From contig CM070904.1 of the NCBI GenBank assembly GCA_036417435.1, positions 64,426,408-64,490,407 of the forward strand: a stretch of DNA of 64,000 bases. Direction: 5' to 3'. The notes beneath the pieces were generated by a model that was given only the letters and a program-made list of their open reading frames with translations, was not told where the DNA came from and did no database searches. This document shows positions 35,067 through 47,103 of this stretch, one piece after another (the first letter of the stretch is position 1; every line of letters starts with the position of its first letter). The translations under genes and the position numbers were made by a program. The DNA is from Inia geoffrensis. Lineage: Eukaryota > Chordata > Mammalia > Artiodactyla > Iniidae.

Positions 35067-35726
35067 AAAGAATATGGCATCAGGACTTCCCTGGTGGCAC
35101 AGTGGTTAAGAATCTGCCTGCCACCTGGGGTAGCTATGCCACCTGCTGGGGCTGAGCTGTGGAACACCAGTCCCAAGTCGGCCACCACTGAAGGGCCAGA
35201 AACCAGATTACCTTCTGACTTGCCCATCCTGTGTGGCTGACAGGGTCTTGGTGCTCCGGCCAGGTGTCAGGCCTGAACCTCTGAGATGGGAGACCCGTTT
35301 CAGGACATTGGACCAACAGTGACCTACCAGCCCCATGGAATATCAATGGGCAAAAGCTCTCCCAGAGCTCCCCATCTCAACGCTAAGACCCAGCTCCACA
35401 CAACAACCAGCAAGCTACAGTGCTGGATGCCCCATGCCAAATAACTAGCAAGACAGGAACACAACCCCACCAATTAGCAGAGAGGCTGCCTAAAATCATA
35501 ATAAGGTCACAGACACCTCAGAACACACCACCAGACACTGTCCTACCCACCAGAAAGACAACATCCAGCCTCATCCACCAGAACACAGGCACCAGTCCCC
35601 TCCACCAGGAAGCCGACACAATCCACTGAGCCAACCTTACCCACTGGGGGCAGACAACAAAAACAACGGGAACTATGAACCAACAGCCTGTGAAAAGGAG
35701 ACCCCAACCACAGTAAGTTAAGCAAA

Positions 35727-36614
35727 ATGAGAAGACAGGGAAATAGGCAGCAGACGAAGGAGCAAGGTAAAAACCCACCAGACCAAACAACTGAAGAGGA
35801 AATAGGCAGTCTACCTGAAAAAGAATTCAGAATAATTAAAGATGATCCAAAATCTTGGAAATAGAATGGAGAAAATGCAAGAAACATTTAACAAGGACCT
35901 AGAAGGACTAAAGAGCAAACATACAATGATGAACAACACAATAAATGAAATTAAAAATTCTCTAGAAGGAATCAATAGCAGAATAACTGAGGCAGAAGAA
36001 CAGATAAGTGACCTGGAAGATAAAACAGTGGAAATAACTCCTGCAGAGGACAATAAAGAAAAAAGAAGGAAAATAATTGAGGACAGCCTCAGCGACCTCT
36101 GGGACAACATTAAACACACCAACATTCGAATTATAGGGGTCCCAGAAGAGGAAGAGAAAAAGAAAGGGACTGAGAAAATATTTGAAGAGATTATAGTTGA
36201 AAACTTCCTTAATATGGAAAAAGAAATAGTCAATCAAGTCCAGGAAGTGCAGAGAGTCCCATACAGGATAAATCCAAGGAGAAACATGTCAAGATGCATA
36301 TTAATCAAACTTTCAAAAATTAAATACAAAGAAAAAATATTAAAAGCAGCAAGGGAAAAACAACAGATAACATACAAGGGAATACCCGTAAGGTTAACAG
36401 CTGCTCTTTCAGCAGTAACTCTGCAAGCCGGAAGGGAGTGTCAGGACATATTTAAAGTGATGAAAGGGAAAAACCTACAACCAAGATTACTCTACCCAGC
36501 AAGGACCTCATTCAGATTCGGCAGAGAAATTAAAGCCTTTACAGACAAGCAAAACTAAGAGAATTCAGCACCACCAAATCAGCTTTACAACAAATGCTAA
36601 AGGAATCTCTCTAG
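35727..36614 (+). pseudogene. L1 ORF1p pseudogene
   Basis: ORF1p is the RNA-binding chaperone that coats L1 RNA in the cytoplasm. The start at 35727 opens a frame that runs into a stop near 35868, because one extra A near 35838-35841 shifts the reading. The remaining 238 codons from 35842 to 36558 are open. They begin with a coiled-coil-like heptad segment (EGINSRITEAEEQISDLEDK), followed by the RRM region (NIRIIGVPEEEE) and the C-terminal domain (GIPVRLTAALSAVTLQAGR). A second lesion ends the frame at 36558, about 18 codons before the natural stop at 36612. Usual length is near 300-340 residues. The order and motifs leave little doubt about identity. Confidence 0.88.
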
Positions 36615-36672
36615 GCAGGAAACACAAGAGAAGGAAAAGACCTACAATATCACATGAGAAACAATTAAGAAA

Positions 36673-39600
36673 ATGGTAATAGGAACATACATATCGATAA
36701 TTACCTTAAATGTAAATGGATTAAATGCTCCAAACAAAAGACATAGACTGGCTGAATGGATACAAAAAAAGACCCCTACATATGCTATCTGCAAGAGACC
36801 CACTTCAGACCTAGGGACACCTACGGACTGAAAGTGCGGGGATGGGAAAGGATATTCCATGCAAATGGAAATCGAAAGAAAGCTGGAGTAGCAATTCTCA
36901 TATCAGACAAAATAAACTTTAAAATAAAGACTATTACAACAGGAAAAGAAGTACACTATATAATGATCAAGGGATCAATCCAAGAAGAAGATATAACAAT
37001 TGTAAATATTTATGCATCCAATATAGGAGCACAACAATACATATGGCAAATGCTAACAGCCACAAAAGGGGGAATCAACAGTAACGCAATCATAGTAGGG
37101 GACTTTAAAACCCCACTTTCACCAATGGGCAGATGATCCAAAATGAAATTAAATAAGCAAACACAAGCTTTAAATGACACATTAAACAAGATCGACTTAA
37201 CTGATATTTATAGGACATTGCATCCAAAAATAACAGAACACACCTTCTTCTCAAGTGCTCATGGAACATTCTCCAGGATAGATCATATCTTGGGTCAAAA
37301 ATCAAGCCTTCGTAAATTTAAGAAAATTGAAATCGTATCAACTATCTTTTCCGACCACAATGTTGTAAGACTAGATATCAATTAAAGGAAAAAAGACTGT
37401 AAAAAATACAAACACGTGGAGGATAAACAATACACTACTAAATAACCAAGACTTCACTGAAGAAATCAAAGAGGAAATCAAAAAATACCTAGAAACAAAT
37501 GACAATGAAAACACGACGACCCAAAGCCTATGAGATACGCAAAAGTAGTTCTAAGAGGGAAGTTTATAGCAACACAATCCTACCTCAAGAAACAAGAAAA
37601 ATTTCAAATAAACAACCTAACCTTATACCCAAAGCAATTAGAGAAAGAAGAACAAAATAAATCCCAAAGTTAGCAGAAGGAAAGAAATCATAAAGATCAG
37701 ATCAGAAATAAATGAAAAAGAAATGAGTGAAATGATAACAAAGATCAGTAAAACTAAAAGCTGGCTCTTTGAGAAGATAGCCAAAATTGATAAACCATTA
37801 GCCAGACTCATCAACAAAAAAAGGGAAGGACTCAAATCAACATAATTAGAAATGAAAAAGGAGAAGTAATAACTGACACTGCAGAAATACAAAGGATCAT
37901 AAGAGATTACTGCAAGCAACTAAATGCCAATAAAATGGACAACCTGGAAGAAATGGACAAATTCTTAGAATAGCATTACCTTCCAAGACTGAAGCAGGAA
38001 TAAATACAAAATATAAACAAATGAATCACAAGCACTGAAATTGATACTGTGATTAAAAATCTTCCAACAAACAAACGCCCAGGACCAGATGGCTTCACAG
38101 ACGAATTCTATCAAACATTTAGGGAAGAGCTAATACCTATCCTTCTCAAACTCCCCCAAAATACAGAAGAGGGAGGAATACTCCCAAACTCATTTTACAA
38201 GGCCACCATCACTCTGATACCAAAAGTAGACAAAGATGTCACAAAAAAAGAAAACTACAGGCCAATATCACTAATGAACATAGATGCAAAAATCCTCAAC
38301 AAAATACTAGCAAACAGAATCCAACAGCACATTAAAAGGAGCATACACCTAGATCAAGTGGGGTTTATCCCAGGAATTCAAGGATTCTTCAATATATGCA
38401 AATCAATCTATGTGATACACCATATTAACAAACTGAAGGAGAAAAACTATAGGATCATCTCAATAGATGCAGAAAAAGCTTTTGACAAAATGCAGCACAC
38501 ATTTATGAAAAAAACCCTCCAGAAAGTAGTCATAGAGGGAACTTATCTCAACATAATAAACACGATATATGACAACCCCCTAGCCAATATCATTCTCAAT
38601 GGTGAAAAACTGAAACTATTTCCACTAAGATCAGGAACAAGACAAGGTTGTCCACTCTCACCAATATTACTCAACATAGTTTTGGAAGTTTTAGCCACAG
38701 CAATCAGAGAAGGAAAAGAAATAAAAGGAATTCAAATCAGAAAAAGAAGAAGTAAAAGTGTCACTGTTTGCAGATGACATGATACTATACAAACAGAATC
38801 CTAAAGATGCTATGAGAAAACTACTAGAGCTGATCAATGAATTTGGTAAAGTAGCAGGATACAAAAGTAATGCACAGAAATCTGTTTCATTCCTATACAC
38901 TAATGAAGAAAAATATGAAAGAGAAATTAAGGAAACACTCCCATTTACCATTGCAACAAAAAGAATAAAATGCCTAGGAATAAACCTACCCAAGGAGAAA
39001 AAAGAACTGTATGCAGAAGACTATAAGACACTGATGAAAGAAATTAAAGATGATACAAACAGATGGAGAGATATACCATGTTCTTGGATTGGAAGAATCA
39101 ACGTTGTGAAAATGAGTATACTACCCAAAGCAATCTACAGATTCAGTGCAATCCCTATCAAACTACCAATGGCATTTTTCACAGAACTAGAACAGAAAAT
39201 TTCACAGTTTGTATGGAAACACAAAATACCCTGAATAGCCAAAGCAATCCTGAGAAAGAAAAACAGAGCTGGAGGAATCAGGCTCCCTGACTTCAGACTA
39301 TACTACAAAGCTACAGTAATCAAGACAGTATGTTACTGGCACAAAAACAGAAATATAGGTAATGGAACAGGATAGAAAGCCCAGAGATAAACCCACGCAC
39401 CTATGGTCACCTTATCTTTGATAAAGGAGGCAAGAATATACAATGGAGAAAAGACACCCTTGTCAATAAGTGGTGCTGGGAAAACTGGACAGCTACAGGT
39501 AAAAGAATAAAATTAGAACACTCCCTAACACCATACACAAAAATAAACTCAAAATGAATTAAAGACCTAAATGTAAGGCCAGACACTATAAAACTCTTAG

Positions 39601-40705
39601 AGGAAACACAGGCAGAACACTCTATGACATAAATCACAGCAAGATCCTTTTTGACCCACCTCCTAGAGAAATGGAAATAAAAACAAAAATAAACATATGG
39701 GATCTAATGAAACTTCAAAGCTTTTGCACAGCAAAGAAAACCATAAGCAAGACGAAAAGACAACCCTCAGAATGGGGGAAAATATTTCAAATGAAGCAAC
39801 TGACAAAGGATTAATCTCCAAAATATACAAGCAGCTCATGCAGTTCAATATCAAAAAAAGAAATAACCCAATCCAAAAAAGGGCAGAAGACCTAAATAGA
39901 CATTTCTCCAAAGAAGATATACAGATTGACAACAAACACATGAAAAGATGCTCAACATCACTAATCATTAGAGAAATGCAAATCCAAACTACAATGAGGT
40001 ATCACCCCTCTGGTCAGAATGGCCATCATCAAAAAATCAAACAATAAATGCTGGAGAGGGTGTGGAGAAAAGGGAACCCTCTTGCACTGTTGGTGGGACT
40101 GTAAATTGATACAGCCACTATGGAGAACAGTATGGAGTTCCTTAAAAAACTAAAAATAGGGGCTTCCCTGGTGGTGCAGTGGTTGAGAGTCCACCTGCCG
40201 ATGCTGGGACGCGGGTTCGTGCCCTGGTCTGGGAGGATCCCACATGCCGCGGAGTGGCTGGGCCCGTGAGCCATGGCCACTAAGCCTGCGCGTCCGGAGA
40301 CTGTGCTCTGCAACCGGAGAGGCCACAATGGTGAGAGGCCTGTGTACCACCAAAAACAAACAAACAAACAAAAAAACTAAAACTAGAACTAACATACAAC
40401 CCAGCAATCCCACTACTGGGCATATACCCTGAGAAAACAATAATTCAAAAAGAGTCCTGTACCACAATGTTCACTGCAGCTCTTTACAATAGCTAGGTCA
40501 TGGAAGCAACCTAAATGTCCGTGGACAGATGAATGGATAAAGAAGATGTGGCACATATATACAATGGAATATTACTCAGCCATAAAAAGAAACGAAATTG
40601 AGTTATTTGGAGTGTGGTGGATGGACATAGAGTCTGTCATACAGAGTGAAGTAAGTCAGAAAGGGAAAACAAATACCGTATGCTAACACATATATATGGA
40701 ATCTA
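36673..40705 (+). pseudogene. L1 ORF2p (endonuclease/reverse transcriptase) pseudogene
   Basis: ORF2p nicks target DNA and copies L1 RNA into it. The endonuclease part is recognisable as LNVNGLNAP at the start, the catalytic QETHF near 36787, GDFKTPLSPMGR near 37105 (the family usually has GDFNTPLS) and the SDH motif near 37355. The reverse transcriptase spans about 38049-38850 with the [13 protein letters not shown] block and the active-site FADDMILY at about 38767. Damage includes a frameshift in the A-run at about 36760, stops after 37136 and 37385, missing bases between 37390 and 37640, and a frameshift just before FADD. A CHR SINE is inserted at 40160-40370 near the C-terminal cysteine region. 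The natural end, IYGI then stop, is visible at 40705. Confidence 0.9.
40160..40370 (+). mobile_element. CHR SINE, short form, nested in the L1
   Basis: Starts GGGGCTTCCCTGGTGGTGCAG and ends ACCACCAAAAACAAACAAAC. The TSD AAAAAACTAAAAATAG at 40144-40159 and AAAAAACTAAAACTAG at 40371-40386 differs at one base. The L1 ORF2 text continues on both sides. This is the youngest of the three nested insertions. Confidence 0.94.
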
Positions 40706-41359
40706 AAAAAAAAAAAAAAAGTGATTCTGAAGAATATAGGGGCAGGACAGGAATAAAGACACAGACGTAGAGAATGGACTTGAAGACACGGGGTGGGGTA
40801 AGGATAAGCTGGGATGAAGTGAGAGAGTGGCATTGACATATATGCAGTACCAAATGTAAACTAGCTAGTGGGAAGCAGCTGCATCCCACAGGGAGATCAG
40901 CTCGGTGATTTTGACCGAGAAGGGGTGGAATAGGGACTGTGAGAGGGATATGCAAGAGGGAGGAGATATGGGGATATATGTATATGTATAGCTGATTCAC
41001 TTTGTTATACAGCAGAAACTAACACAACATTGTAAAGCAATTATACTCCAATAAAGATGTTAAAAAAAAAAAAAGAATTTGCCTGCCATCCTGGGGACAC
41101 GGGTTTGATCCCTGGTCCAGGAAGATCCCACATGCCATGGAGCAACTAAGCCCTTGAGCCACAACCACTGAAGCCTGCGTGCCTAGGGCCTGTGCTCCGC
41201 AACAAGAGAAGCCACCACAATGAGAAGCCCGCACACCGCAGTGAAGAGTAGCCCTGCTCACCGTGACGCCCAAGCGCAGCAATGAAGGCCCAACACAGCC
41301 AAAAATAAATAAATTTTTAAAAATATAATTAAATAAATAAATAAAAAGAATATAGCATC

Positions 41360-41906
41360 TTTCTAGATAAATAATGGCAATATGTAGCAAACTGACATTC
41401 TGCAATTTTAATGGCTTATTGGTATTCGACATTACAGTCTCAGTATTTTGTGCTGATTCACTTTTAAGGATCAAAACTGAAAAGGAAGCAATTTTTCCTA
41501 GAACTGTACCAAAGTTATTCCCAGAGAAGAGGGGAAGGCAGGGTGGTGATCACATAGTGGGCCACCTCCCTCTAACAATATTTTCATTCAAGTAAAAGCA
41601 GTCTAGCAGTTTTGAGGAAGAAGAGAAGGCAGAGAGGACATGATGAAAGAAACAACTTACAATCAAAGAAATGTGAGAAAACGGAAACAGAAGACACAGT
41701 TGCTGTACAGGCTGCTCATTGGTGGAATGAGTAGAACTTGGGGAGGAATGCAAGGAGTTAGATTTACACAGGGTCTATGTATACAATATGGGAGAAACAA
41801 GTCTTTTCTATTTTTTCCATACACCAGCTGGATGTCTGTGAAATTGGTAAACATATAAATAAATATTCAGTCTCCACTCCATCCACCCATCCATTCAGTA
41901 GATATA
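41360..41906. other. unique sequence
   Basis: About 550 bp with no recognised repeat. Short overlapping frames on both strands have no known motif. Confidence 0.4.
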
Positions 41907-41908
41907 TA

Positions 41909-44294
41909 GAGGCATACCTTGGAGACATGGAGGGTTCAGTTCCATACCACTACAATAAAGTGGATATCACAATAAAGTGAGTCATACAATTTTCTTGATT
42001 TCCCAGTGAAAATATTGAATAAGTTATGTTTACACTATACTGTAGTTTATTAAGTGTGCAATAACATTATGTCTAAAAAATGTACACCCCTTAATTAAAA
42101 AATACCTTATTGCTAAATAATGCTACCCATCATCTGAGCCTTCAACAAGTCATAATGTTTTTTGCTGGTGGAGCGTCTTGCCTCCATGTTGATGGCTGCT
42201 AACTGATCAGGGGGATGGTTGCTGAAGGTTAGGGTGACTGGGGCAATTTCATAAAATAAGACAGTGAAGTTAGCTTATTTTATTAATTTTATTAATGGAC
42301 TCTTCCTTTCACAGAGGATTTTTCTGTAGCATGGAATGCTTCTTGATAGCATTTTACCCACAGTAGAACTTTCAAAATTGTAGTCAGTCCTCTCAAAACC
42401 TGCCACTGCCTTATCAACTAAGTTTGTGTAATATTCTAAACGTTTTTTTGTCATTTCAACAATTTTCACAGCATCATCACCCGGAGTAGTTTCCATTTCA
42501 AGAAACCACTTTCTTTGCTCATCCATAAGAAGCAACTCCTCATTCATTAAAGTTTCATTATGAGACTGTAGCAATGCAGTCACATCTTCAGGCTCCACTT
42601 CCAGTTCTACTTCTCTTGCTATTTCTACCACAACTGCAGTCACTTCCTCCACTGAAGCCTTGAAACCACCCCCCCCAAGTCACCCATGACATTTGGAGTC
42701 AACTTCATCCCAACAATGTTCTTAACGGCATCTAGAATGATAAATCCTTTCCAGAAGGTTTTCAATTTACTTTGCCCAGATCCATCAGAGGAATCACCAT
42801 CTATGATAGCTAGAGTCTTATGAAATGTATTTACTAAGTAATAAGACAGGAAAGTCAAAACCATTCCTTGATCCGTGGGCTGCAAAATGGATGCTGTGTT
42901 AGCAGGCATGAAAACAACATGAATCTCATACACCTCCATCAGTGGTCTTGGGTGACCAGGTGCTTTGTCAATGAACAGTAAGATTTTGAAAGAATCTTTT
43001 TTTCAGAGCAGTAGGTCTCAACTATAGGCTTAAAATAATCAGTAAACCACATTATAAACAGATGTGCTATCATTCAGGCTTTGTTGTTCCATTCATAGAT
43101 CACAGGCAGAGTAGGTTTAGCATAATTCTTAACGGCCCTAGGATTTTCAGCATGGTAAATGTGCATTGGCTTCAACTTCAAGTTATCAGCTGCATTAGCC
43201 CCTAACAAGAGAGTCAGCCTGTCTTTTGAAGCTTTGAAGCCAGGCATTGACTTCTCTTCTCTAGCTATAAAAGTCCTAGATGGCATCTTCTTCCAATAGA
43301 AGGCTGTTTCGTCTAAGGCTGTTTCATCTGAAAATCTGTTGTTTAGCATAGCCACCTTCATTCATTATTTTATCTAGATCTTCTAGATAATTTGCTGCAA
43401 CTTCTACATCAGCACTTGCTGATTCACCTTGCACTTTTTGTTATGGAGACAGCTTCTTTCCTTCAACCTCATGAACCAACTTTTGCTAGCTTCAGACTTT
43501 ACTTTTGTAGCATCCTCACCTCTTTCAGCCTTCACAGAATTGAAGAGAGCTAGCCCTGTTCTGGATAAGGCTTTGGCTTAAGGAAATGTTGTGGCTGGTT
43601 TGATCATCTATCCAGACCACTAAAACTTTCTCCGTATCAGCAATAAGGGTCTTTTGCTTTCTTATCATTCGTGTGTTCACTGAAGTAGCACTTTTAATTT
43701 CCTTCAAGAACTTTTCCTTTGCATTCACAACTTGGCTAACCATTTGGTGCAAGAGGCCTAGCTTTCAGCCTATCTCAGTTTTCAACATGCCTTCCTCACT
43801 AAGCTTGATCATTTTAATCTTTTGATTTAAAGTGAAAGATGTGCAACTCTTCCGTTCACTTGAGCACTTAGGGGCCATTGTAGGGTTATTAACTGAGCTA
43901 ATTTCAATATTGTGGTGTCACAAGGAAGAAGGAGGCCCAAAGAGAGGGAGAGAGATGGGGAATGTGGTTGGTGGAGCAGTCAGAGCACACAGTATCCATT
44001 AAGTTCTCTGACTTATAAGGGCATGGTTCATGGCACCCCAAAACAATTACAGGGGTGACATCAAAGTTCACTGATTGCATATCACAATAATAAATATAAT
44101 AATAATGAAAAAGTTTGAAATATTGGGAGAATTACCAAAATGTGATACAGAGACATGAAGTGAGCAAATGTTGTTGGAAAAATGGTACCTATAGACTTGC
44201 TCCACACAGGGTTGCTACAGACTTTCAATTTGTAAAAAAAATGCAATATCTGCAAAGTGCAAAAAGCTAAGCACAATTAAATGAGGTGTGCCTG
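41909..44294 (-). mobile_element. Tigger1 DNA transposon, nearly full-length
   Basis: Ends GAGGCATACCTTGGAGACA (left) and TTAAATGAGGTGTGCCTG (right) are the Tigger1 terminal repeats, with the TA duplication at 41907-41908 and 44295-44296. The length, 2386 bp, is close to the roughly 2.4 kb of the complete family. Tigger1 is a pogo-group member of the Tc1/mariner superfamily that was active in early placental mammals. The transposase gene lies on the minus strand and is broken. The smaller element at 5299-5777 is an internally deleted relative. Confidence 0.94.
42276..43878 (-). pseudogene. Tigger1 transposase pseudogene (pogo/CENP-B type)
   Basis: The transposase would bind the terminal repeats through an N-terminal helix-turn-helix of CENP-B type and cut with a DDD catalytic core. 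The start codon complement is at 43876-43878. Recognisable pieces are the helix-turn-helix end ([19 protein letters not shown], about 43690-43745), the first catalytic Asp in [20 protein letters not shown] (about 43285-43340), the second in an IDKAPGHPR segment near 42965 (the family has IDNAPGHP), and the third in [13 protein letters not shown] (about 42855-42900). These lie in different frames, showing at least three frameshifts. It is not a domesticated TIGD gene: the frame is interrupted and still framed by transposon ends. Confidence 0.9.
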
Positions 44295-44304
44295 TATTAA
44301 GCTT

Positions 44305-44470
44305 CAGTAATTACTAAATTACTGGGGATTACAATGATGTATAAGATACATATGTGTTCTACCTTCACGGAGCTTACAAGATAGTGGGAGAATGCCAATA
44401 TGTGAATAGGCTACAAATAATTATGTAATTATAGTCATGATCCTTCCATAAAGGTGAAGTTCTAGGTGCC
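44305..44470 (-). mobile_element. L2-like relic
   Basis: TACTGGGGATTACAATGATG, CTACCTTCACGGAGCTTACA and AGTTCTAGGTGCCATGACAG resemble the antisense 3' end of L2. Weakly preserved. Confidence 0.45.
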
Positions 44471-44519
44471 ATGACAGCATTTGTCAGATCTCAAATCTGG
44501 TATGGGAGTCCAGGAAAAA

Positions 44520-44700
44520 CAGTGTAGAATAGTGGCTAAGAAATTGAACTCTGGAATCAAGAGTCCTGGGTTTGGTTCACTTACTGGCTATGTGGATCTT
44601 GGTTTTTAAACGTTCTAACCCTTCATGTACTCACTTTTAAATGACTATAGTACTAGTAGCTACTTTACAAAATTTCTGTAAAAAGTAAAGAGGCAACACT
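44520..44700 (+). mobile_element. MIR SINE
   Basis: AGTGTAGAATAGTGGCTAAG, GAACTCTGGAATCAAGAGTC, CTGGGTTTGGTTCACTTAC and TACTAGTAGCTACTTTAC follow the sense MIR order from its tRNA-like head. Confidence 0.7.
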
Positions 44701-46469
44701 CTGAAGAAGGGGAGATGGGAGATGCGATTGGCCCATGGAAATTTGGGTTGGTAATGCTGTTTCCTAGGTTGCTAGTAGATCACACCTCATGGCTATCATA
44801 CTGATATATCACACATATTCTTTTGTGCTTATCAAATTCTTTACATATAATCTTTAAAAACAATTTCTAGAAAAGCTAAAGAAAGTAAGATATCTGAAGT
44901 CTTTTACATGTTATCGCTGTAGTGTAGGATTCTGGGGACTTTTACCTTATTATTCATTTCTGGATAGTTTTAATTTCTAAAAATAAAAGTAAAATATCCA
45001 TTTAAAAAATTACACAGAGATGAAAGAAAGATAAATAAGAAGATACTAAGTGTAAAATGCTCATCTCCAGGTAGTCAAATGAATAGCCTAAGCAAGGGGG
45101 CTTGGATCATGTAGGAAACTCGAAAGGTTAGGGTATAGCTGAAGATTAGGAACACAAGAAAAGTGGCCAACCCTGGGGCTGCAAAATGGAGAAGGAAGGT
45201 CATGATGGCTTTGGCCAAGTCAAGTTCAGATGAGGTAGTGTCTCAAGAATAGAACAGATAGATGTGAATAAGTGCTAAATTGATTCAGAATTAACTGGCT
45301 GATAAGTACTGTCCAGAGGAGAGGTTCAGGTCTATAAAAATTTGTATAAACTCAATGGTTCTTTAAGTTTTTTTGATGAAAGAACCCACTGGACATCACT
45401 TTTTTAAACTTTTAAACAACATGCTTTTTGAGTAAACTATGACGTCTTCATGTATTTAAAATGAACAAACTCTAGGAATAATTTTGCCAAGGGGAGGAAG
45501 AAAAACAAACAAACTTTAAATCAATATAAAGGTAACAACAAAGAGGAAATCTGAGTGCTACTTTACGGGTTGACCCTAGCACCATCACATCATGTGATGC
45601 TCTGGGGAGCATCTCAGGGTTCTCCCCACACATCCACCATTTCACCTCTAAAGGCATACATGAGAACCACAGCTGTTAGCCAAAGGGCAGAGCTCAAATT
45701 GATCCAGGGAGAGGGGGCTGTGAGAAGCCAGCTGAAGATACCAATAGGGACAGAGGCAGAGACTGGATGAGTCAGTAATTTTCATTAAAAAGAGGAGCAG
45801 ATTGTGCTTCTCAAAATACCCTATTCGGGTCTACTTTGCATTTCCCAGTGACTTTCTCAGGTCACTCATTAAAACTTTGCTCATTCGTAATACATTATAG
45901 AAGCAATTTTTGTAAAGCATAGATCATGTTTGACAAAAGAAATAGCCAATAATACTTGAAATTCACTTTTATGTCCAGTAGGTACAGCATGTCTAATATC
46001 ATCCAACAATTATAAAATAATATTGAGTGATAACAGGCAGTATATGTCTTTAGTTGCTCATTTCTTTTAGTGATAGTTGGTGAGTCTCTCTGTAGTGGGC
46101 AAGGTATAGAGATGATTATTCTATGTGATTATGCTCTGGTCAATTGCCATTTATAAGAAAAGATTTGTTTCTCATTCCTTATACTCACTTTTTCTTGGAC
46201 AGGAGTTACACATATTTGTTTATATATAGGGGAGGAAGAGCTTCCAAAATTTCTGTATGAGAAATCCTAAAACTGACTTTGAATTTCAGTGATAATCTAA
46301 AAAATTAAAACAGTTCTATATCTGATCATGTGGATTACCACCTTATAACTGGTACTGCTGGGTGATGCCCATGCCTCTGTGTATTTTTGAGTTTTTCATG
46401 AAGTTGGTGCCACATGGTACTTTTGAAAATGTTTAAATTTAAAACCTTTAAGAGGGCATAGCAGGGTAG
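44701..46469. other. unique sequence
   Basis: About 1.8 kb with no recognised repeat. 45540-45780 is less AT-rich and holds short frames on both strands without a known motif. Confidence 0.4.
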
Positions 46470-46722
46470 GTAATTAAAGGCATAGACACTGGAGCTGAAC
46501 CATTTGGGCTTGAATCTTGGAACACTACTTTATATGCTGTATGACCTTGGGCAGGTTATTTACCCTCTCTGTGCCTCAGTTTCCTCATCTGTAAAATGAG
46601 GATAATAATAATATCTGCTTTGTAGTCTTATTTGAAGATTAAACAAGTTCACTCCATGTTAAGCATTTAGTGTCCAGCACATAGTAGGCACATGATAAAT
46701 GCTAGCTATCATTCCTAGTAGG
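46470..46722 (+). mobile_element. MIR SINE, well preserved
   Basis: Nearly complete sense MIR: AGGCATAGACACTGGAGCTG, TGTATGACCTTGGGCAGGTT, CTCTGTGCCTCAGTTTCCTC, ATCTGTAAAATGAGGATAAT and CAGCACATAGTAGGCACATG. The clearest MIR in the window. Confidence 0.88.
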
Positions 46723-46849
46723 AAAAATGTGGACCTAACACATAAATAATGAATTTGTGTCAAAATAAAAAGGCAAATGGTATCAGTGAGTGCTATAAAA
46801 ACAAAGGCTTCATAATAGTTTAGGAAGACAAGAGAGTAGAAGTTGAGTA

Positions 46850-47103
46850 GTTTGAAGAATGCAGTAGTGGAAACATGTCACACACACAAACTAGTGCTGG
46901 GTGGTCTTTAGGAAGGAGAGTGGACGTAGAGACTGGATGGGACACAAGGGAGGTGTCTGAGTTGATGGTAATATTCTACTTCTTGATCTGGGCTATTATG
47001 TGGGTATGTTCATTTTGTGATAATTCAGAAACTCTATGTTTATGATTTGTGCACTTTTATTTATGTATATTTTAATAAATAATTTAAGTGAAAATAAAGA
47101 AGA
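46850..47103 (+). mobile_element. Old L1M 3' end
   Basis: TACTTCTTGATCTGGGCTAT, GTATGTTCATTTTGTGATAA, TATGATTTGTGCACTTTTA and ATATTTTAATAAATAATTTAA follow the 3' untranslated region of old L1M families. The left limit is approximate. Confidence 0.7.

Larger units (their letters stand above)
35123..41072 (+). mobile_element. Near full-length L1 retrotransposon, inactive
   Basis: A LINE-1 of about 5.7 kb once the SINE inside it is discounted. It has a 5' untranslated region of about 600 bp, ORF1 (35727-36614), ORF2 (36673-40705), a 3' untranslated region and a short A tail. It lies inside an older CHR SINE, and the duplicated target AAGAATCTGCCTGCCA / AAGAATTTGCCTGCCA is at 35108-35123 and 41073-41088; the similarity may extend several bases further. 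Both reading frames are broken, so it cannot mobilise itself. Its 3' end is the same subfamily as the fragments at 13103 and 50543. Confidence 0.93.
35082..41344 (+). mobile_element. CHR SINE, long form, split by an L1
   Basis: The SINE head is at 35082-35122 (GGACTTCCCTGGTGGCACAG, then TTAAGAATCTGCCTGCCA). The rest resumes at 41089 (GACACGGGTTTGATCCC, GATCCCACATGCCATGG) and ends at a TAAATAAATAAATAAA tail near 41344. The whole SINE has its own 15-bp TSD, AAAGAATATGGCATC at 35067-35081 and AAAGAATATAGCATC at 41345-41359. It therefore inserted first and was later opened by the L1 between its halves. It keeps the long-form 3' half (GTGAAGAGTAGCCCTGCTC, AATGAAGGCCCAACACAGCC). Confidence 0.93.

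Noticed and set aside
35811..36237. 140- and 91-codon minus-strand frames opposite L1 ORF1
   Set aside because: Antisense shadows of a coding region rich in A; serine- and phenylalanine-rich low-information peptides.
38049..39234. Functional or domesticated reverse transcriptase
   Set aside because: The frame breaks just before the FADD active site and the surrounding text is standard L1 ORF2.
42275..43752. Domesticated transposase (TIGD-like) gene
   Set aside because: The pieces lie in different frames with stops between them, and the terminal repeats and TA duplication are still in place, so it is an ordinary dead transposon.
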